Part shown: positions 18,690-27,312 of the stretch, one piece after another
How positions within the stretch are numbered: position 1 is the first letter of the stretch
Layout of the letters: each line of letters starts with the position of its first letter
Assembly (NCBI RefSeq): GCF_009760925.1
Contig: NZ_VRLV01000002.1
Location: forward strand, 248,001-312,000
Reading direction: 5' to 3'
DNA: 64,000 nucleotides
Source: Nonomuraea typhae
Lineage (GTDB): Bacteria > Actinomycetota > Actinomycetes > Streptosporangiales > Streptosporangiaceae
Notes under the pieces: generated by a model
The model's input: only the letters and a program-made list of their open reading frames with translations
Database searches by the model: none
What the model was told of the DNA's origin: nothing
Made by a program: the position numbers and the translations under genes

Positions 18690-19838
18690 TCAGAGATCCG
18701 AAAGGCCGAGCTGCCGGGCGATGAGCATGCGCTGGACCTCGCTGGTGCCCTCGCCGATCTCCAGGATCTTGGCGTCCCGGTAGAAGCGGCCGACCGGGAA
18801 CTCGTTCATGAACCCGTAGCCGCCGAAGATCTGCGTGGCCTCGCGCGAGTTGTCCATGGCCGCGTTCGAGGAGACGAGCTTGGCGATGGCCGCCTCCTTC
18901 TTGAACGGCCGGCCGGCCAGCATCTTCTCCGCCGCGTGATAGTAGGCCAGGCGGGCGGTGTGGGTCCTGGCCTCCATGTCGGCGATCTTGAACTGGATGG
19001 CCTGGTAGTGGCCGATCGGGTGCCCGAACGCCTGCCGTTCGCGGACGTAGCGCAGGGACTCGTCCACGCAGCCCTGGGCCAGGCCGACGCTCAGCGCGGC
19101 GATGGCGATGCGGCCCTCGTCCAGGGTCTGCAGGAACTGGGCGTACCCCCGGCCGCGCTCGCCCAGCAGGTTGCCGGCGGGCACGCGGCAGTCGGAGAAG
19201 GACAGCTCGCGGGTGTCGGAGGCGTTCCAGCCGACCTTCGAGTACTTCTTGGAGACGGTGAAGCCGGGCGTGCCGGACGGCACCAGGATCGTCGAGATCT
19301 CCTTCTTGCCGTCACGCTCCCCCGTGATCGCCGCCACGCCGACCACGCCGGTGATGTCGGTGCCCGAGTTCGTGATGAACGCCTTGGTGCCGTTGATCAC
19401 CCATTCGTTCCCGTCCAGGACGGCCGTGGTGCGCATGCCACCGGGCACGTCCGAGCCGCCGCCGGGTTCGGTCAGGCCGAACGCGCCCAGCACCTCGCCA
19501 CTGGCCAGCCTGGGCAGCCACGTCGCCTTCTGCTCCGCCGTACCGAAACGATGGATCGGCATGGCGCCCAGCGAGACCGCGGCCTCCAGCGTGATCGCGA
19601 CGCTGGAGTCCACGCGCGCCAGCTCCTCCAGGGCGAGGCAGAGCGCGAAGTAGTCGCCGCCCATGCCGCCGTGCTCCTCCGGCAGCGGCAGCCCGAACAG
19701 GCCCATCGCCCCCATCTGCCGGACGATGTCGTAGGGGAACTCCTCGCGCTCGTAGTAGTCGCCGATCACCGGCGCGACCACCTCGCGGGCGAACGCCTCG
19801 ACGGTCTTGCGCAGCTCTGAGTACTCGTCGTTGAGCAT
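18690..19838 (-). CDS. acdH: Acyl-CoA dehydrogenase (branched-chain, AcdH-like)
   Basis: A 382-residue flavoenzyme that introduces a 2,3-double bond into an acyl-CoA. Family signatures are GLTEPGGGSDVPGGMRTTA, the FAD-binding GTKAFITNSG, and the C-terminal QIFGGYGFMNEFPVGR with RDAKILEIGEGTSEVQ. The Glu of GEGTSE sits where most acyl-CoA dehydrogenases keep their catalytic base; classical isovaleryl-CoA dehydrogenases lack it there. The operon context (MCC subunits, HMG-CoA lyase) matches Streptomyces accD1-accA1-hmgL-acdH, so a role in leucine/isovalerate or other branched-chain acyl-CoA oxidation is likely. The start is ATG 19838, two bases after the hmgL stop. Confidence 0.9.
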   Translation of the reverse strand: MLNDEYSELRKTVEAFAREVVAPVIGDYYEREEFPYDIVRQMGAMGLFGLPLPEEHGGMGGDYFALCLALEELARVDSSVAITLEAAVSLGAMPIHRFGTAEQKATWLPRLASGEVLGAFGLTEPGGGSDVPGGMRTTAVLDGNEWVINGTKAFITNSGTDITGVVGVAAITGERDGKKEISTILVPSGTPGFTVSKKYSKVGWNASDTRELSFSDCRVPAGNLLGERGRGYAQFLQTLDEGRIAIAALSVGLAQGCVDESLRYVRERQAFGHPIGHYQAIQFKIADMEARTHTARLAYYHAAEKMLAGRPFKKEAAIAKLVSSNAAMDNSREATQIFGGYGFMNEFPVGRFYRDAKILEIGEGTSEVQRMLIARQLGLSDL

Positions 19839-19840
19839 GC

Positions 19841-20749
19841 TTAGTCCTTCTGGGAGAGGGCTTGGACGACGCGGGACGGGCTGGGGCGGCCCAGCCGCTC
19901 GGCGAGCCAGACGCTGGTGGCGACCAGCTCGTCCAGGTTGAGGCCGGTCTCGATGCCGAGGCCGTTCAGCATCCAGACCAGGTCCTCGGTGGCGAGGTTG
20001 CCGGTGGCCGATCCGGCGAAGGGGCAGCCGCCGATGCCGCCGGTCGAGGCGTCCACGACGGTGACCCCGGCCTTGAGGGCGGCCATGGTGTTGGCCAGCG
20101 CCTGGCCGTAGGTGTCGTGGAAGTGGACGGCCAGGCGTTCCGGAGAGCCGAACGCCTCGATGAGCGCGGTGGCGTGGCCGGGGGTGCCGACGCCGATGGT
20201 GTCGCCCAGCGACAGCTCGAAGCAGCCGAGGCCGAGCAGCCGCCGGCCCACGCGGACCACCTGCTCGATCGGGGTCGGGCCCTCCCACGGGTCGCCGAAG
20301 ACCATGGAGACGTAGGCGCGCACCCTCAGGCCGTGCTCCAGCGCCCGGGCGATCACCGGCTCGAACATCTCGAACTGCGACTCCAGGCCCCGGTTGAGGT
20401 TGCGCTGGGCGAAGGTCTCGGTGGCGCTGGCGAAGACGGCGATCTCCTCGACCCCGCTGTCCAGGGCCCGCTGCAGGCCGCGCTCGTTCGGGACCAGCAC
20501 CGGGTAGCGGACGCCCGGCTCGCGCACGAGGCGCTCCAGCAGCTCACCGGAGTCGGCGAGCTGCGGCACCCATGCCGGGTGCACGAAGCTGGTCGTCTCG
20601 ATCACCGTGTGCCCGGCGGCGGCCAGGCGGTCGATGAACTCGGCCTTCACCTCGACCGGGACGATCGCCTTCTCGTTCTGCAGGCCGTCGCGCGGGCCGA
20701 CCTCGTAGACCGTGACCCGCTCCGGCAGTCCGTCCAGGCTGTGCATCAC
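19841..20749 (-). CDS. hmgL: Hydroxymethylglutaryl-CoA lyase
   Basis: A 302-residue DRE-TIM metallolyase that cleaves HMG-CoA to acetyl-CoA and acetoacetate, the last step of leucine breakdown. Signature elements are VYEVGPRDGLQNEKA at the N-terminus, ASATETFAQRNLNR, VSMVFGDPWEG and HFHDTYGQALAN, plus the catalytic-loop Cys in TGGIGGCPFAGSATGNLATED. The start is either GTG 20749 (four-base overlap with accA1) or ATG 20746 (TGATG overlap); either way it is coupled to the upstream gene. Confidence 0.94.
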   Translation of the reverse strand: MMHSLDGLPERVTVYEVGPRDGLQNEKAIVPVEVKAEFIDRLAAAGHTVIETTSFVHPAWVPQLADSGELLERLVREPGVRYPVLVPNERGLQRALDSGVEEIAVFASATETFAQRNLNRGLESQFEMFEPVIARALEHGLRVRAYVSMVFGDPWEGPTPIEQVVRVGRRLLGLGCFELSLGDTIGVGTPGHATALIEAFGSPERLAVHFHDTYGQALANTMAALKAGVTVVDASTGGIGGCPFAGSATGNLATEDLVWMLNGLGIETGLNLDELVATSVWLAERLGRPSPSRVVQALSQKD

Positions 20750-22683
20750 GCCTCCACCACGGCCAGGACCGCGTCCATGTCCACGGACTGGCCCGCTCTC
20801 ACCGGCAGTTCGCGCACCACGCCCTCGACGGGGGCGGTGACCGTGTGCTCCATCTTCATCGCCTCGACCACGACCAGCGGCTGGTCCTTCTCGACCCGGT
20901 CGCCGACGGCCGCCTTGACCAGCAGCACCGTGCCCGGCATCGGGCTGCGCACCACGCCGTCGCCGCCGCCCGCCGCGCCCGGACGGTCGCCCGGGTCACC
21001 GATCAGGTGCCGGGTGAGCGCCCACGCGCCGCCGTCCCGTCCCAGCCAGAGGGTGTCGCCGTCGCGGGCCAGGGTGTAGGAGCGGGTGGCGCCGCCGAGC
21101 GTCAGCCGCAGCCTCTCGCCGCGCACCGCCACGTTCGCCGGTACGGCCCGGCCGTCCCCACCGGGCTCAGCCAAGCGGATTTCTGCCGAAATTTCGGGCA
21201 GGCCGCGGACCGCCACCTCGTGCACGCCGTCCCGTGACTCCAGCCGCCACGTGGTCCAGGCCCGCTCGCCCATGCGCCAGCCGTCGGCCACGTCCCAGGG
21301 GTCGCGCCCGGCCGGGACGGTGTGGAAGACCAGGGCCGCGGCGGCCAGCACGTCGTCCGGCACCCCGGCCGTCAGCTCCAGCTCGGGCAGGACCCGCTCC
21401 ACCAGCCCGGTGTCCAGCGCCCCTGCCAGCACCTCCGGCCGCGTCACCAGCGCCCGCAGGAACGGGATGTTGGTCGTCACCCCCAGTACCGAGGTGCGCC
21501 CGAGCGCCCGGTCGAGGGCCCGCAGCGCCTCCTCGCGGGTCGCGGCGCGGGCCACGACCTTGGAGAGCATCGGGTCGAAGTCGCTGCCGACCACGGTCCC
21601 GGCGGTCAGGGAGGAGTCGACGCGCACGCCGAGGGGCTCCGCCAGCGCCAGCACCCGGCCGCCGGTCGGCAGGAAGCCGCGGGCAGGGTCCTCGGCGTAC
21701 ACGCGGGCCTCGACGGCGTGGCCGCTCAGCCGTACCTCGTCCTGGGTGAACGGGAGCGCCTGGCCCGCGGCCACCCGCAGCTGCAGCGCGACCAAGTCGA
21801 CGCCGGCGACCAGCTCGGTGACCGGGTGCTCCACCTGCAGCCGGGTGTTCATCTCCATGAAGTGGTAGTCGCCGGTGGTGCCGTCGACGATGAACTCGAC
21901 CGTTCCCGCGCCGGTGTAGCCGACCGAGCGGGCCGCCTCGACGGCCGCGGCGCCCATGCCGGCGCGCATCCCGGGCGAGACGAAGGGCGAGGGGGCCTCC
22001 TCGATGATCTTCTGGTGCCTGCGCTGGAGGCTGCACTCGCGCTCGCCCAGGTGCACGACGTTGCCGCGGGTGTCGGCCAGGACCTGGATCTCGATGTGGC
22101 GGGGGTTCTCGATGAAGCGCTCGATGAGCAGCGTGCCGTCGCCGAAGGCGTTCGTGGCGGTACGGCGGGCCGACTCCAGCGCCTCCGGCAGCTCCGCGGC
22201 CGAGCGGACCAGGACCATGCCCTTGCCGCCGCCGCCCGCCGACGGCTTGATCAGCGCGGGGAAGACGTTCCAGGCGGCCAGGTCGTCGGCGGGCTCGGCG
22301 CCGCCGGGCACGACGGGGACGCCGGCCGCGGCGACCGTGGCCTTGGCGCGGATCTTGTCGCCCATGGCCTCGATGGCCTCGGCGGGCGGGCCGATGAAGA
22401 CCAGGCCCTCCTGCGCGCACAACCTGGCGAACTGGGCGTTCTCCGCCAGGAAGCCGTAGCCGGGGTGGATGGCCTGGGCGTGGGTGGCGTGGGCGGCGGC
22501 GACGATGGCCTGCATGTCCAGATATTTCGGGACCTGAAGGGCTTGGTCGGCTTCGCGGACGTGCAGGGCGCCCGCGTCCGCCTCGGTGTGGACGGCGACG
22601 CTCGCGACGCCCAGCGCGCGCAGGGTCCGGATGATCCGGACGGCGATCTCGCCACGGTTGGCGATCAGAACGGTGGAGAACAT
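20746..22683 (-). CDS. accA1: Acyl-CoA carboxylase biotin-carboxylase/biotin-carrier subunit (probable methylcrotonyl-CoA carboxylase alpha)
   Basis: A 645-residue subunit that carboxylates biotin with bicarbonate and ATP. The N-terminal domain (MFSTVLIANRGEIAVRIIRT) and the ATP-grasp loop KPSAGGGGKGMVLV are followed by HIEIQVLAD and FMEMNTRLQVEHPVTE. The C-terminal biotinyl domain contains VVEAMKMEHTV, with biotin attached at Lys610. The paired carboxyltransferase, HMG-CoA lyase and acyl-CoA dehydrogenase point to 3-methylcrotonyl-CoA as substrate. The start is ATG 22683, two bases after the accD1 stop; the open frame upstream of it only overlaps accD1. Confidence 0.93.
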   Translation of the reverse strand: MFSTVLIANRGEIAVRIIRTLRALGVASVAVHTEADAGALHVREADQALQVPKYLDMQAIVAAAHATHAQAIHPGYGFLAENAQFARLCAQEGLVFIGPPAEAIEAMGDKIRAKATVAAAGVPVVPGGAEPADDLAAWNVFPALIKPSAGGGGKGMVLVRSAAELPEALESARRTATNAFGDGTLLIERFIENPRHIEIQVLADTRGNVVHLGERECSLQRRHQKIIEEAPSPFVSPGMRAGMGAAAVEAARSVGYTGAGTVEFIVDGTTGDYHFMEMNTRLQVEHPVTELVAGVDLVALQLRVAAGQALPFTQDEVRLSGHAVEARVYAEDPARGFLPTGGRVLALAEPLGVRVDSSLTAGTVVGSDFDPMLSKVVARAATREEALRALDRALGRTSVLGVTTNIPFLRALVTRPEVLAGALDTGLVERVLPELELTAGVPDDVLAAAALVFHTVPAGRDPWDVADGWRMGERAWTTWRLESRDGVHEVAVRGLPEISAEIRLAEPGGDGRAVPANVAVRGERLRLTLGGATRSYTLARDGDTLWLGRDGGAWALTRHLIGDPGDRPGAAGGGDGVVRSPMPGTVLLVKAAVGDRVEKDQPLVVVEAMKMEHTVTAPVEGVVRELPVRAGQSVDMDAVLAVVEA

Positions 22684-22685
22684 CG

Positions 22686-24254
22686 TCACATCCTGAAGAC
22701 GCCGTAGCCGATGGGTTCCAGCGGCGCGTTGGCCGCCGCCGACAGCGCCAGCCCCAGCACCGTGCGGGTGTCGACCGGGTCGATCACGCCGTCGTCCCAG
22801 AGCCTGGCGGTGGAGTAGTAGGGATTGCCCTGGCTCTCGTACTGAGCCCGGATCGCGGCGGGATCGGCGTTGCCCACGGTCGTGAGCACGTTCGCCGCCT
22901 GCTCGCCGCCCATGACCGAGATGCGGGCGTTCGGCCACATCCACAGGAAACGCGGGGAATAGGCCCGTCCCGCCATCGCGTAGTTGCCCGCGCCGAACGA
23001 GCCGCCGATGATCACCGTCAGCTTCGGCACCCTGGCGCAGGACACCGCGGTGACCATCTTCGCCCCGTGCTTGGCGATGCCGCCCGCCTCGTACGCCTTG
23101 CCGACCATGAACCCGCTGATGTTCTGCAGGAACACCAGCGGCACCTGGCGCCGGTCGCACAACTCGATGAAGTGGGCGCCCTTGAGCGCCGACTCGGCGA
23201 ACAGGATGCCGTTGTTGGCGATGATCCCGACCGGGTGCCCGTGGATGTGGGCGAACCCGGTGACCAGCGTGTGCCCGTACTCGGCCTTGAACTCCTGGAA
23301 GCGCGAGCCGTCCACGATGCGCCCGATGACCTCGCGCACGTCGTACGGCTGCCGCGTGTCGGCCGGGACGATGCCGTAGAGGTCGCGCGGGTCGAGCAGG
23401 GGCGCCTGCGGGTCCTTCGCCGCCCACGGCCGCGGCGCCTTCGGGGCCAGGGTGGAGACGATGTTCCTGACGATGGCCAGCGCGTGGGCGTCGTCCTCGG
23501 CGAGATGGTCGGTGACGCCGCTGATGCGGGAGTGCAGGTCACCGCCGCCCAGTTCCTCGGCGCTGACCTCCTCCCCGGTCGCCGCCTTCACCAGCGGCGG
23601 GCCGCCCAGGAAGATCGTTCCCTGGTTGCGGACGATGACCGCCTCGTCGCTCATGGCCGGGACGTAGGCGCCGCCCGCCGTACAGGAGCCGAGCACCGCG
23701 GCGATCTGCGGGATGCCCTGCGCGGACATCGTCGCCTGGTTGTAGAAGATCCGCCCGAAGTGCTCCCGATCCGGGAAGACCTCGTCCTGCTTGGGCAGGA
23801 AGGCGCCGCCCGAGTCGACCAGGTAGATGCACGGAAGCCGGTTGTGCAGCGCGACTTCCTGCGCCCGGAGATGCTTCTTCACGGTGAGGGGGTAGTAGGT
23901 GCCGCCCTTGACCGTCGCGTCGTTGGCCACGATCACGCACTCGCGCCCGGACACGCGGCCGACGCCGGTGATGATGCCCGCCGCCGGAGCCTGGTCGTCG
24001 TAGAGCCCGTTGGCCGCCAGGGGTGACAGCTCGAGGAACCGGGACCCCGGATCGAGCAGCCCGTCGACCCGGTCGCGCGGGAGCAGCTTGCCCCGCTCGA
24101 CGTGCCGCTGCCGCGAGCGCTCGGGCCCGCCGAGCGCCGCGTGGGCGAGCCGTTCCCGCAGCTCGGCGGCGAGCCGTTCGTTGAGCTCGGCGTTGGTCTT
24201 GAAGACCTCGGCCCCGGAATCGGCGACCGTTTTGATCACCGGCCAGTCAGTCAT
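22686..24254 (-). CDS. accD1: Acyl-CoA carboxylase carboxyltransferase subunit (probable methylcrotonyl-CoA carboxylase beta)
   Basis: A 522-residue carboxyltransferase that moves the carboxyl group from biotin to the acyl-CoA. It shows the crotonase-like fold motifs of the family: the early [35 protein letters not shown], then [14 protein letters not shown] and [16 protein letters not shown], the last two close to those of MCC beta. The start is uncertain: ATG 24254 (MTDWPVIK) or the double ATG at 24275/24272; neither has a ribosome site. The longer form would be nearly leaderless. It is the first gene of the accD1-accA1-hmgL-acdH operon and is divergent from a TetR gene. Confidence 0.93.
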   Translation of the reverse strand: MTDWPVIKTVADSGAEVFKTNAELNERLAAELRERLAHAALGGPERSRQRHVERGKLLPRDRVDGLLDPGSRFLELSPLAANGLYDDQAPAAGIITGVGRVSGRECVIVANDATVKGGTYYPLTVKKHLRAQEVALHNRLPCIYLVDSGGAFLPKQDEVFPDREHFGRIFYNQATMSAQGIPQIAAVLGSCTAGGAYVPAMSDEAVIVRNQGTIFLGGPPLVKAATGEEVSAEELGGGDLHSRISGVTDHLAEDDAHALAIVRNIVSTLAPKAPRPWAAKDPQAPLLDPRDLYGIVPADTRQPYDVREVIGRIVDGSRFQEFKAEYGHTLVTGFAHIHGHPVGIIANNGILFAESALKGAHFIELCDRRQVPLVFLQNISGFMVGKAYEAGGIAKHGAKMVTAVSCARVPKLTVIIGGSFGAGNYAMAGRAYSPRFLWMWPNARISVMGGEQAANVLTTVGNADPAAIRAQYESQGNPYYSTARLWDDGVIDPVDTRTVLGLALSAAANAPLEPIGYGVFRM

Positions 24255-24263
24255 GCTGGAAAG

Positions 24264-24301
24264 GTTAGTCATCATTAACGTAACTGTCTAGAATATGAGA
24301 C
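24264..24301. promoter_or_regulatory. Divergent promoter region with operator-like symmetry (TetR/leucine operon)
   Basis: This AT-rich spacer separates accD1 from tetR. For tetR, TAGAAT (24289-24294) lies seven bases before the ATG, so the transcript is probably leaderless. Toward accD1, GTTA-N13-TAAC (24264-24284) is an incomplete inverted repeat that could be the TetR operator. Symmetry is limited, so the operator call is tentative; the promoter for tetR is better supported. Confidence 0.4.
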
Positions 24302-24880
24302 ATGAGCACTCCTACCCGCAGCCGCGGAGCCAGACGCGCCGAGATTCTCGAAGCCGCCGCCCGGCTCTTCGCCGAACGCGGCTTCCACGGGGTCTCGATC
24401 GAGGACCTGGGCGCCGCCGTAGGAGTGTCGGGGCCCGCCCTCTACAAGCACTTCAGCGGCAAGGACGCCCTGCTGGCCGAGATGCTGCTGGACATCAGCT
24501 CCCGCCTGCACGACGCCGCCGCCGGCCTGGTCACCTCCGCCGCCACCCCGCAGGAGGCGCTCTCGGCCCTGCTGCGCGGCCACATCGCCTTCGCCGTGCG
24601 CGAGCCGTACCTGATCACGGTCCATGACCGGGAGCTGGGCAACGTCCCCGACCCGCAACGCCGCCAGATCCGCCGCCTGCAGCGCCTGTACGTGGAGGAG
24701 TGGGTCACGGTCCTCACGGAACTGCGCCCCGGCGTCCCGGCCGCCCGCCTGCGCGCCGCCACGCACGCGGTGTTCGGCCTGCTCAACTCCACCCCGCACA
24801 GCGCCGGCGAACTCCCCTCCCCGGACGCCGCCGACCTCCTCTACGCCCTGTCCCATACGGCCTTGGTTAACATCCCCTAA
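24302..24880 (+). CDS. TetR-family transcriptional regulator
   Basis: A 192-residue repressor. The N-terminal helix-turn-helix is RAEILEAAARLFAERGF, then LGAAVGVSGPALYKHFSGKDAL; the remainder is a ligand-binding domain with the TetR_C_33-like pattern. It is divergent from accD1 and most likely represses the leucine/isovalerate operon until an acyl-CoA intermediate accumulates, as for similarly placed regulators in other bacteria. Its end overlaps that of the convergent NTF2-like gene by four bases, within a hairpin. Confidence 0.92.
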   Translation: MSTPTRSRGARRAEILEAAARLFAERGFHGVSIEDLGAAVGVSGPALYKHFSGKDALLAEMLLDISSRLHDAAAGLVTSAATPQEALSALLRGHIAFAVREPYLITVHDRELGNVPDPQRRQIRRLQRLYVEEWVTVLTELRPGVPAARLRAATHAVFGLLNSTPHSAGELPSPDAADLLYALSHTALVNIP

Positions 24881-24886
24881 CCAAGG
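24861..24886. terminator. Bidirectional hairpin spanning two convergent stop codons
   Basis: CCTTGGTTA (24861-24869) and TAACCAAGG (24878-24886) form a perfect nine-base stem with an eight-base loop. The right arm contains parts of both the TetR stop (24878-24880) and the NTF2-like gene stop (24877-24879). It can fold in either RNA and probably ends transcription from both sides. Confidence 0.65.
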
Positions 24887-25281
24887 ATCTGAGCCTTCAT
24901 CGGCTGCCAGGGTGAGGCGTCGAACACCAGCATGATCGACACGATCTTGCCGCCCTCCAGCCGGAAGTGCTCGGCCGTGCGCTGCGTGCCCACCGGCGTC
25001 GCGGTGTGCACGTCGTAGACGAGCGTCGCCTCGGCTTCGCCGTACAACTCGCTGATCAGCTCGACCCCGGTCACGATCGACACGAATCCCGGAAGGGCCG
25101 CCAGATGGCCCGCCCGATCGCCGGAGGTGATGAACGGGCTCTGGAAGCGGAACGGCTCCCCCAGATGCTCGGCCGCCGCGGACACCTCGCCGCGGAATCG
25201 GGCCTCGTGGTAGCCGCGCACCGTGCGACGGGTCCGTTCCCGGCCGTCATGGTCATGACCGCCGCCCGATCTGGCGCGCAT
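24877..25281 (-). CDS. NTF2/SnoaL-like protein
   Basis: A 134-residue small protein of the NTF2-like cone fold (SnoaL_2 type), seen in the pattern of RRTVRGYHEARFRGE, FRFQSPFITSGD, and the strand-rich C-terminus AEHFRLEGGKIVSIMLVFD. Such proteins may be isomerases, hydrolases or simple ligand binders; no catalytic set can be assigned here. It overlaps the MarR gene by 29 bases and is probably in the same transcript, so it may act on or bind the compound the MarR protein senses. Confidence 0.72.
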   Translation of the reverse strand: MRARSGGGHDHDGRERTRRTVRGYHEARFRGEVSAAAEHLGEPFRFQSPFITSGDRAGHLAALPGFVSIVTGVELISELYGEAEATLVYDVHTATPVGTQRTAEHFRLEGGKIVSIMLVFDASPWQPMKAQILG

Positions 25282-25684
25282 GGCCGGCGAGGCGGAGCTG
25301 GTTGACGGTCAGCCGCAGGCACAGGTCACGCAGGACGGCCAGTTCTCCGGGCGTGAACCCGTGGAACATCGCCCGCATCGCGAGCTGCGACGGTCTGCGG
25401 AACGCCGCGATCCACGCCCGCCCGGCAGGGGTGATCTCGGCCAGAACCGAACGCCGATCCTTCGCATCGGGGACGCGGCGGGCGAGTCCGTCGTGCTCCA
25501 GCGTGTCGACCAGCCCGGTGACGTTGCGGGAGCTGACCCCGGCGGCGCGGGCCAGGTCGCCGATGCTGATGCCGCGTTCGCTGTCGTGGAGGCGGAGCAG
25601 CAGGTCGAGCGCGCCGGAGCTGACGCCTCGTCCTTGAGAGCCGCGGGAGCGCATGCGCTCGACGGCGTGGCTGGCGGTGCGCAC
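25253..25684 (-). CDS. MarR-family transcriptional regulator
   Basis: A regulator of at least 143 residues. The winged helix is visible as GISIGDLARAAGVSSRNVTGLVDTLEHDGLARR, followed by the wing DAKDRRSVLAEITPAGR. The start is unsettled: GTG 25684 is the first usual start codon, but the frame stays open upstream with a plausible helical sequence (AINRIFRFAFEAGAA) that begins close to the operator, so a longer product from a rare start codon is possible. It diverges from padR and the exporter, across a perfect inverted repeat that is probably its binding site. Confidence 0.85.
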   Translation of the reverse strand: MRTASHAVERMRSRGSQGRGVSSGALDLLLRLHDSERGISIGDLARAAGVSSRNVTGLVDTLEHDGLARRVPDAKDRRSVLAEITPAGRAWIAAFRRPSQLAMRAMFHGFTPGELAVLRDLCLRLTVNQLRLAGHARQIGRRS

Positions 25685-25729
25685 GGCGGCGCCCGCCTCG
25701 AAGGCGAAGCGGAAAATCCGATTGATGGC

Positions 25730-25770
25730 CCAACTATCTAGATATATCTTTGAGGCATCTAGATAGTTGG
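25730..25770. promoter_or_regulatory. Operator: perfect 14-base inverted repeat between marR and padR
   Basis: CCAACTATCTAGAT (25730-25743) and ATCTAGATAGTTGG (25757-25770) are exact inverted copies separated by 13 bases. Each arm itself contains the small palindrome ATCTAGAT, so two dimers could bind side by side. The site covers the whole promoter region of both divergent genes; the padR ribosome site GGAAGG begins inside its right edge. MarR, PadR or both are the expected binders. Confidence 0.75.
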
Positions 25771-25782
25771 AAGGTGACGAAC

Positions 25783-26334
25783 ATGACCGAATCCGACGAA
25801 TGGGCCGACGATCTGACGGCCTGGGCGCTGGACGCGCCGCCCCCGGGCACCCCGTTTCACCCGATAGGCCCGCCCATCCCCGTGACCGCCCCGCGCGTAC
25901 GGCGGGGCGACGTCAGAGCCGCCCTGCTGGCCCTTCTCCTCGAGGGACCGCGCAACGGCTACCAGATGATCCAGGACATCGCCGAGCGCAGCCGCGGCGT
26001 CTGGCGGCCGAGTCCCGGGTCCGTGTACCCGGCGCTGCAGCAGCTCGAGGACGAGCGGCTGGTGAGCGGCGACGATTCCGGCGGCAGCCGTACCTTCCGG
26101 CTGACCGACGAGGGCCGCAAGGGGGCCGAACGGGCGGCCACGCGGAGCGCGCCCTGGGACGAGGTGGCGCGGACGGTGCCCGAGGACCGGCACGAGCTGC
26201 GGCTGCTGTGGGGGCAGGTCGGGGAGGCGTTCCACCACCTCGTCCACACGGCCAACGATCAGCAGGTCGCCGAGGCCAAGCGACTGCTCCGGCGGACGCG
26301 CAAGTCGATGTTCCAGATCCTGGCGGAGGACTAG
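25783..26334 (+). CDS. PadR-family transcriptional regulator
   Basis: A 183-residue regulator. After about 40 residues of Pro-rich N-terminus, the PadR winged helix is seen in AALLALLLEGPRNGYQMIQDIAERS, then WRPSPGSVYPALQQLEDERLVSGDD and TFRLTDEGRKGAE, with a C-terminal helical dimerisation region. The ATG at 25783 has GGAAGG eight bases upstream; an in-frame TTG at 25750 lies within the operator and is rejected. Its stop is followed directly by the ATG of the exporter ATPase, so it probably controls that exporter and itself in answer to a toxic substrate. Confidence 0.92.
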   Translation: MTESDEWADDLTAWALDAPPPGTPFHPIGPPIPVTAPRVRRGDVRAALLALLLEGPRNGYQMIQDIAERSRGVWRPSPGSVYPALQQLEDERLVSGDDSGGSRTFRLTDEGRKGAERAATRSAPWDEVARTVPEDRHELRLLWGQVGEAFHHLVHTANDQQVAEAKRLLRRTRKSMFQILAED

Positions 26335-27312
26335 ATGACGTTGATTCCGGCGGTAGCCGTACACGATCTGAAAAAGACCTATGGGAAGGTCGACGCGGTC
26401 AAGGGGGTGAGTTTCGAGGTCGCCCCAGGAGAGGTTTTCGGGTTCCTCGGGCCCAACGGCGCCGGGAAGACCACGACCATCAGCATGCTCTGCACGCTAG
26501 CCAACCCCTCCGGCGGAAGCGCCACCGTCGCGGGGCACGACGTGGTCGGCGCCCGGGACGAGGTGCGGCGCAACATCGGGCTGGTCTTCCAGGACCCCAC
26601 CCTCGACTCCTACCTGACCGCCGAGCAGAACCTCCGCTTCCACGCGGAGCTGTACGGCGTGCCGCGCCACATCGTCGGCGACCGGATCCAGCAGGTCATG
26701 GAGATGGTCGCGCTCTGGGACCGCAAGGACGCCAAGGTCATGACGTTCTCCGGCGGCATGAAGCGGCGGCTGGAGATCGCCCGCGGGCTGCTCCACTCCC
26801 CCAGGGTGCTGTTCCTGGACGAGCCGACCGTCGGCCTCGACCCGCAGACCAGGGCGGCCATCTGGGGCTACATCAACCGGCTGCGCCTGACCGAGGACAT
26901 CACGATCTTCATGACCACCCACTACATGGACGAGGCCGAGTACTGCGACCGGATCGCCATCATCGACCACGGCGAGATCGTCGTCGTCGACTCGCCCGAG
27001 GCGCTCAAGGCCAGCATCGGCGAGGACCGCGTCCAGATCCACACCGGCGACGACGAGGCCGCCATCACCGCGCTGCGCGAGCGCTTCGGCCTGGAGGCGG
27101 CGGTGCACGAGGGGGCGGTGACGTTCGCGGTCGCCTCGGGTGAGGAGTTCGTGCCCCGGCTCTTCTCCGAACTGGGCCTGCCCATCAGGTCGGTGAGCGT
27201 GTCACGGCCCTCGCTCGACGACGTCTTCATGTCCTACACCGGCTCCACCATCAGGGACGCCGAGGCCGGCGGCGGCAAGAACGACTGGATGAGAGCGATG
27301 GTGCGGCGATGA
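26335..27312 (+). CDS. Daunorubicin-resistance-type ABC exporter ATPase (DrrA family)
   Basis: A 325-residue ATPase. Walker A GPNGAGKTTT is near residue 41, the signature FSGGMKRRLEIARGLL near 138 and Walker B VLFLDEPTVGLDPQTR near 158, followed by the H-loop in FMTTHYMDEAEYCDR. The C-terminal extension of about 80 residues is typical of DrrA proteins that drive drug or lipid export. It starts on the base after the padR stop and overlaps the permease start by four bases. Confidence 0.93.
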   Translation: MTLIPAVAVHDLKKTYGKVDAVKGVSFEVAPGEVFGFLGPNGAGKTTTISMLCTLANPSGGSATVAGHDVVGARDEVRRNIGLVFQDPTLDSYLTAEQNLRFHAELYGVPRHIVGDRIQQVMEMVALWDRKDAKVMTFSGGMKRRLEIARGLLHSPRVLFLDEPTVGLDPQTRAAIWGYINRLRLTEDITIFMTTHYMDEAEYCDRIAIIDHGEIVVVDSPEALKASIGEDRVQIHTGDDEAAITALRERFGLEAAVHEGAVTFAVASGEEFVPRLFSELGLPIRSVSVSRPSLDDVFMSYTGSTIRDAEAGGGKNDWMRAMVRR

